From JAWLDB01 sp041686915 (GTDB lineage Bacteria; Bacillota; UBA994; UBA5500), in the NCBI GenBank assembly GCA_041686915.1, contig JAWLDB010000151.1, forward strand, positions 1 through 6,747: a DNA stretch of 6,747 nt, read 5' to 3'. The position numbers were made by a program, and so were the translations under genes. Positions 6,226 to 6,747 of this stretch are shown piece by piece; the stretch's first letter is position 1; the number at the start of each line of letters is the position of its first letter. The notes beneath the pieces were generated by a model that did no database searches, was not told the DNA's origin, and was given only the letters and a program-made list of their open reading frames with translations.

Positions 6226-6747
6226 TAGCTTGTACCTGCCGCAGATGGTGACTGTGCTGAAACGGGTGGTCGAGGCACCGGGAGTGGTGCGTCTTACCTT
6301 AAGCAAGCCTGACGGCTTTCTGCATCAGCCCGGTCAGTTCGTAATGGTCTCGCTGCTTGGGATTGGCGAGATCCCGCTTTCCATCTCCTCGCCACCGGGC
6401 GACGAAGCTTTGGACATCTGCCTGCGTGAAGTGGGGGAAGTAACCAGGCTGCTCGCTGCTGTGCGCGAGGGAGCGATGTTAGGTCTGCGCGGGCCACTGG
6501 GAAGAGGGTTTAGTGTGAAGGAGTTTGCCGGTCATCCCGTGATAGTGATTGCCGGAGGTATGGGCATAGTGCCTCTGCGCTCTTTGGTAGAGCATCTACT
6601 TGAACAGGGGATAGAGCAAGGCAAGCTGCAGGTGGTGTTTGGGGTGCGCAACCCTCAGGACCTGGTCTACCGCTCGCGTGTGCAGCTATGGGGCGAATGC
6701 GGAGCAGAAGTTGGCATGATTGTGGAGAACCCCACTAAAGATTGGAC
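6218..6747 (+). CDS. FAD/NAD(P)-binding oxidoreductase subunit of the HydG/AsrB type, 3' end missing
   Basis: The first 176 residues are present and the frame is open at the right edge; the family is usually about 270-290 aa. Residues 8-100 form a ferredoxin-reductase FAD-binding barrel, with PGQFVMV (38-44), the flavin-binding IPLSISS (52-58) and LRGPLGRGF (90-98). The NAD(P)-binding domain starts at VIVIAGGMGIVPLRSLV (108-124), which holds the GGxGxxPL signature, and continues with FGVRNPQDLVYRS. This architecture is shared by sulfhydrogenase gamma (HydG), AsrB and dihydroorotate dehydrogenase electron-transfer subunits (PyrK). The HydB/AsrA-like neighbour points to the first two. The C-terminal [2Fe-2S] cysteines expected in this family would lie beyond the window. 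The likely role is hydride exchange with NADH or NADPH, feeding one electron at a time into the Fe-S chain. It overlaps the preceding gene by 8 bp. Whether NAD or NADP is used cannot be told here. Confidence 0.9.
   Translation, partial: MSNSLYLPQMVTVLKRVVEAPGVVRLTLSKPDGFLHQPGQFVMVSLLGIGEIPLSISSPPGDEALDICLREVGEVTRLLAAVREGAMLGLRGPLGRGFSVKEFAGHPVIVIAGGMGIVPLRSLVEHLLEQGIEQGKLQVVFGVRNPQDLVYRSRVQLWGECGAEVGMIVENPTKDW

Noticed and set aside
5254..6747. Naming the last two genes asrA and asrB (anaerobic sulfite reductase)
   Set aside because: The domains fit, but HydB/HydG of sulfhydrogenase fit equally well, no siroheme AsrC is visible, and the neighbours are molybdoenzyme subunits. A gene symbol would imply a reaction that is not shown.
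1..6747. tRNA, rRNA, CRISPR array, insertion sequence, riboswitch or origin
   Set aside because: No repeated units, transposase-like frame, terminal repeats, cloverleaf or known aptamer core was seen. The only gap over 150 bp (1591-1799) is explained by a terminator and promoter elements.

Overview
The window reads as anaerobe-type bacterial DNA, most likely from a Clostridia-like member of the Bacillota. This rests on strong Shine-Dalgarno sequences before every complete gene, GTG starts mixed with ATG, moderately high GC, a cytoplasmic molybdenum/iron-sulfur redox operon, and a 187-aa membrane-anchored protein that resembles an uncharacterised clostridial family. It is an inference from style and gene content. 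No rRNA or other taxonomic marker is present. All genes are on the + strand.

Left part (1-1629). The window opens inside an S9-family serine peptidase gene (prolyl oligopeptidase/acylaminoacyl-peptidase type). Its whole catalytic domain is present. A strong hairpin terminator follows, with an extended -10 promoter immediately after it. A single gene comes next, encoding a 187-aa protein of unknown function with two predicted C-terminal membrane helices, and it ends in its own hairpin terminator.

Middle (1630-1799). A roughly 170-bp intergenic region carries two candidate promoters and two perfect inverted repeats that could be regulator sites. It is the only clear control region for everything downstream.

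Right part (1800-6747). Five genes follow with every junction overlapping (8, 11, 4 and 8 bp), which indicates one translationally coupled operon. In order they are: a DMT/EamA transporter; a molybdopterin oxidoreductase with an N-terminal [4Fe-4S] site and a probable Cys molybdenum ligand; a DmsB-like protein with four [4Fe-4S] clusters; an iron-sulfur protein of the sulfhydrogenase-beta/anaerobic sulfite reductase A type (HydB/AsrA-like); and a ferredoxin-NADP reductase-like FAD/NAD(P) protein of the HydG/AsrB type, cut by the right edge.

Taken together, the last four genes look like a soluble, cytoplasmic, NAD(P)-linked molybdoenzyme. Electrons would pass between NAD(P)H, FAD, a chain of Fe-S clusters and a molybdopterin active site. 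The arrangement joins a DmsAB-like catalytic pair to the diaphorase pair best known from archaeal sulfhydrogenase and anaerobic sulfite reductase, without a Tat signal, quinone-linked membrane anchor, hydrogenase or siroheme subunit in view. The substrate cannot be read from the sequence. The co-transcribed DMT transporter may move the substrate or product.
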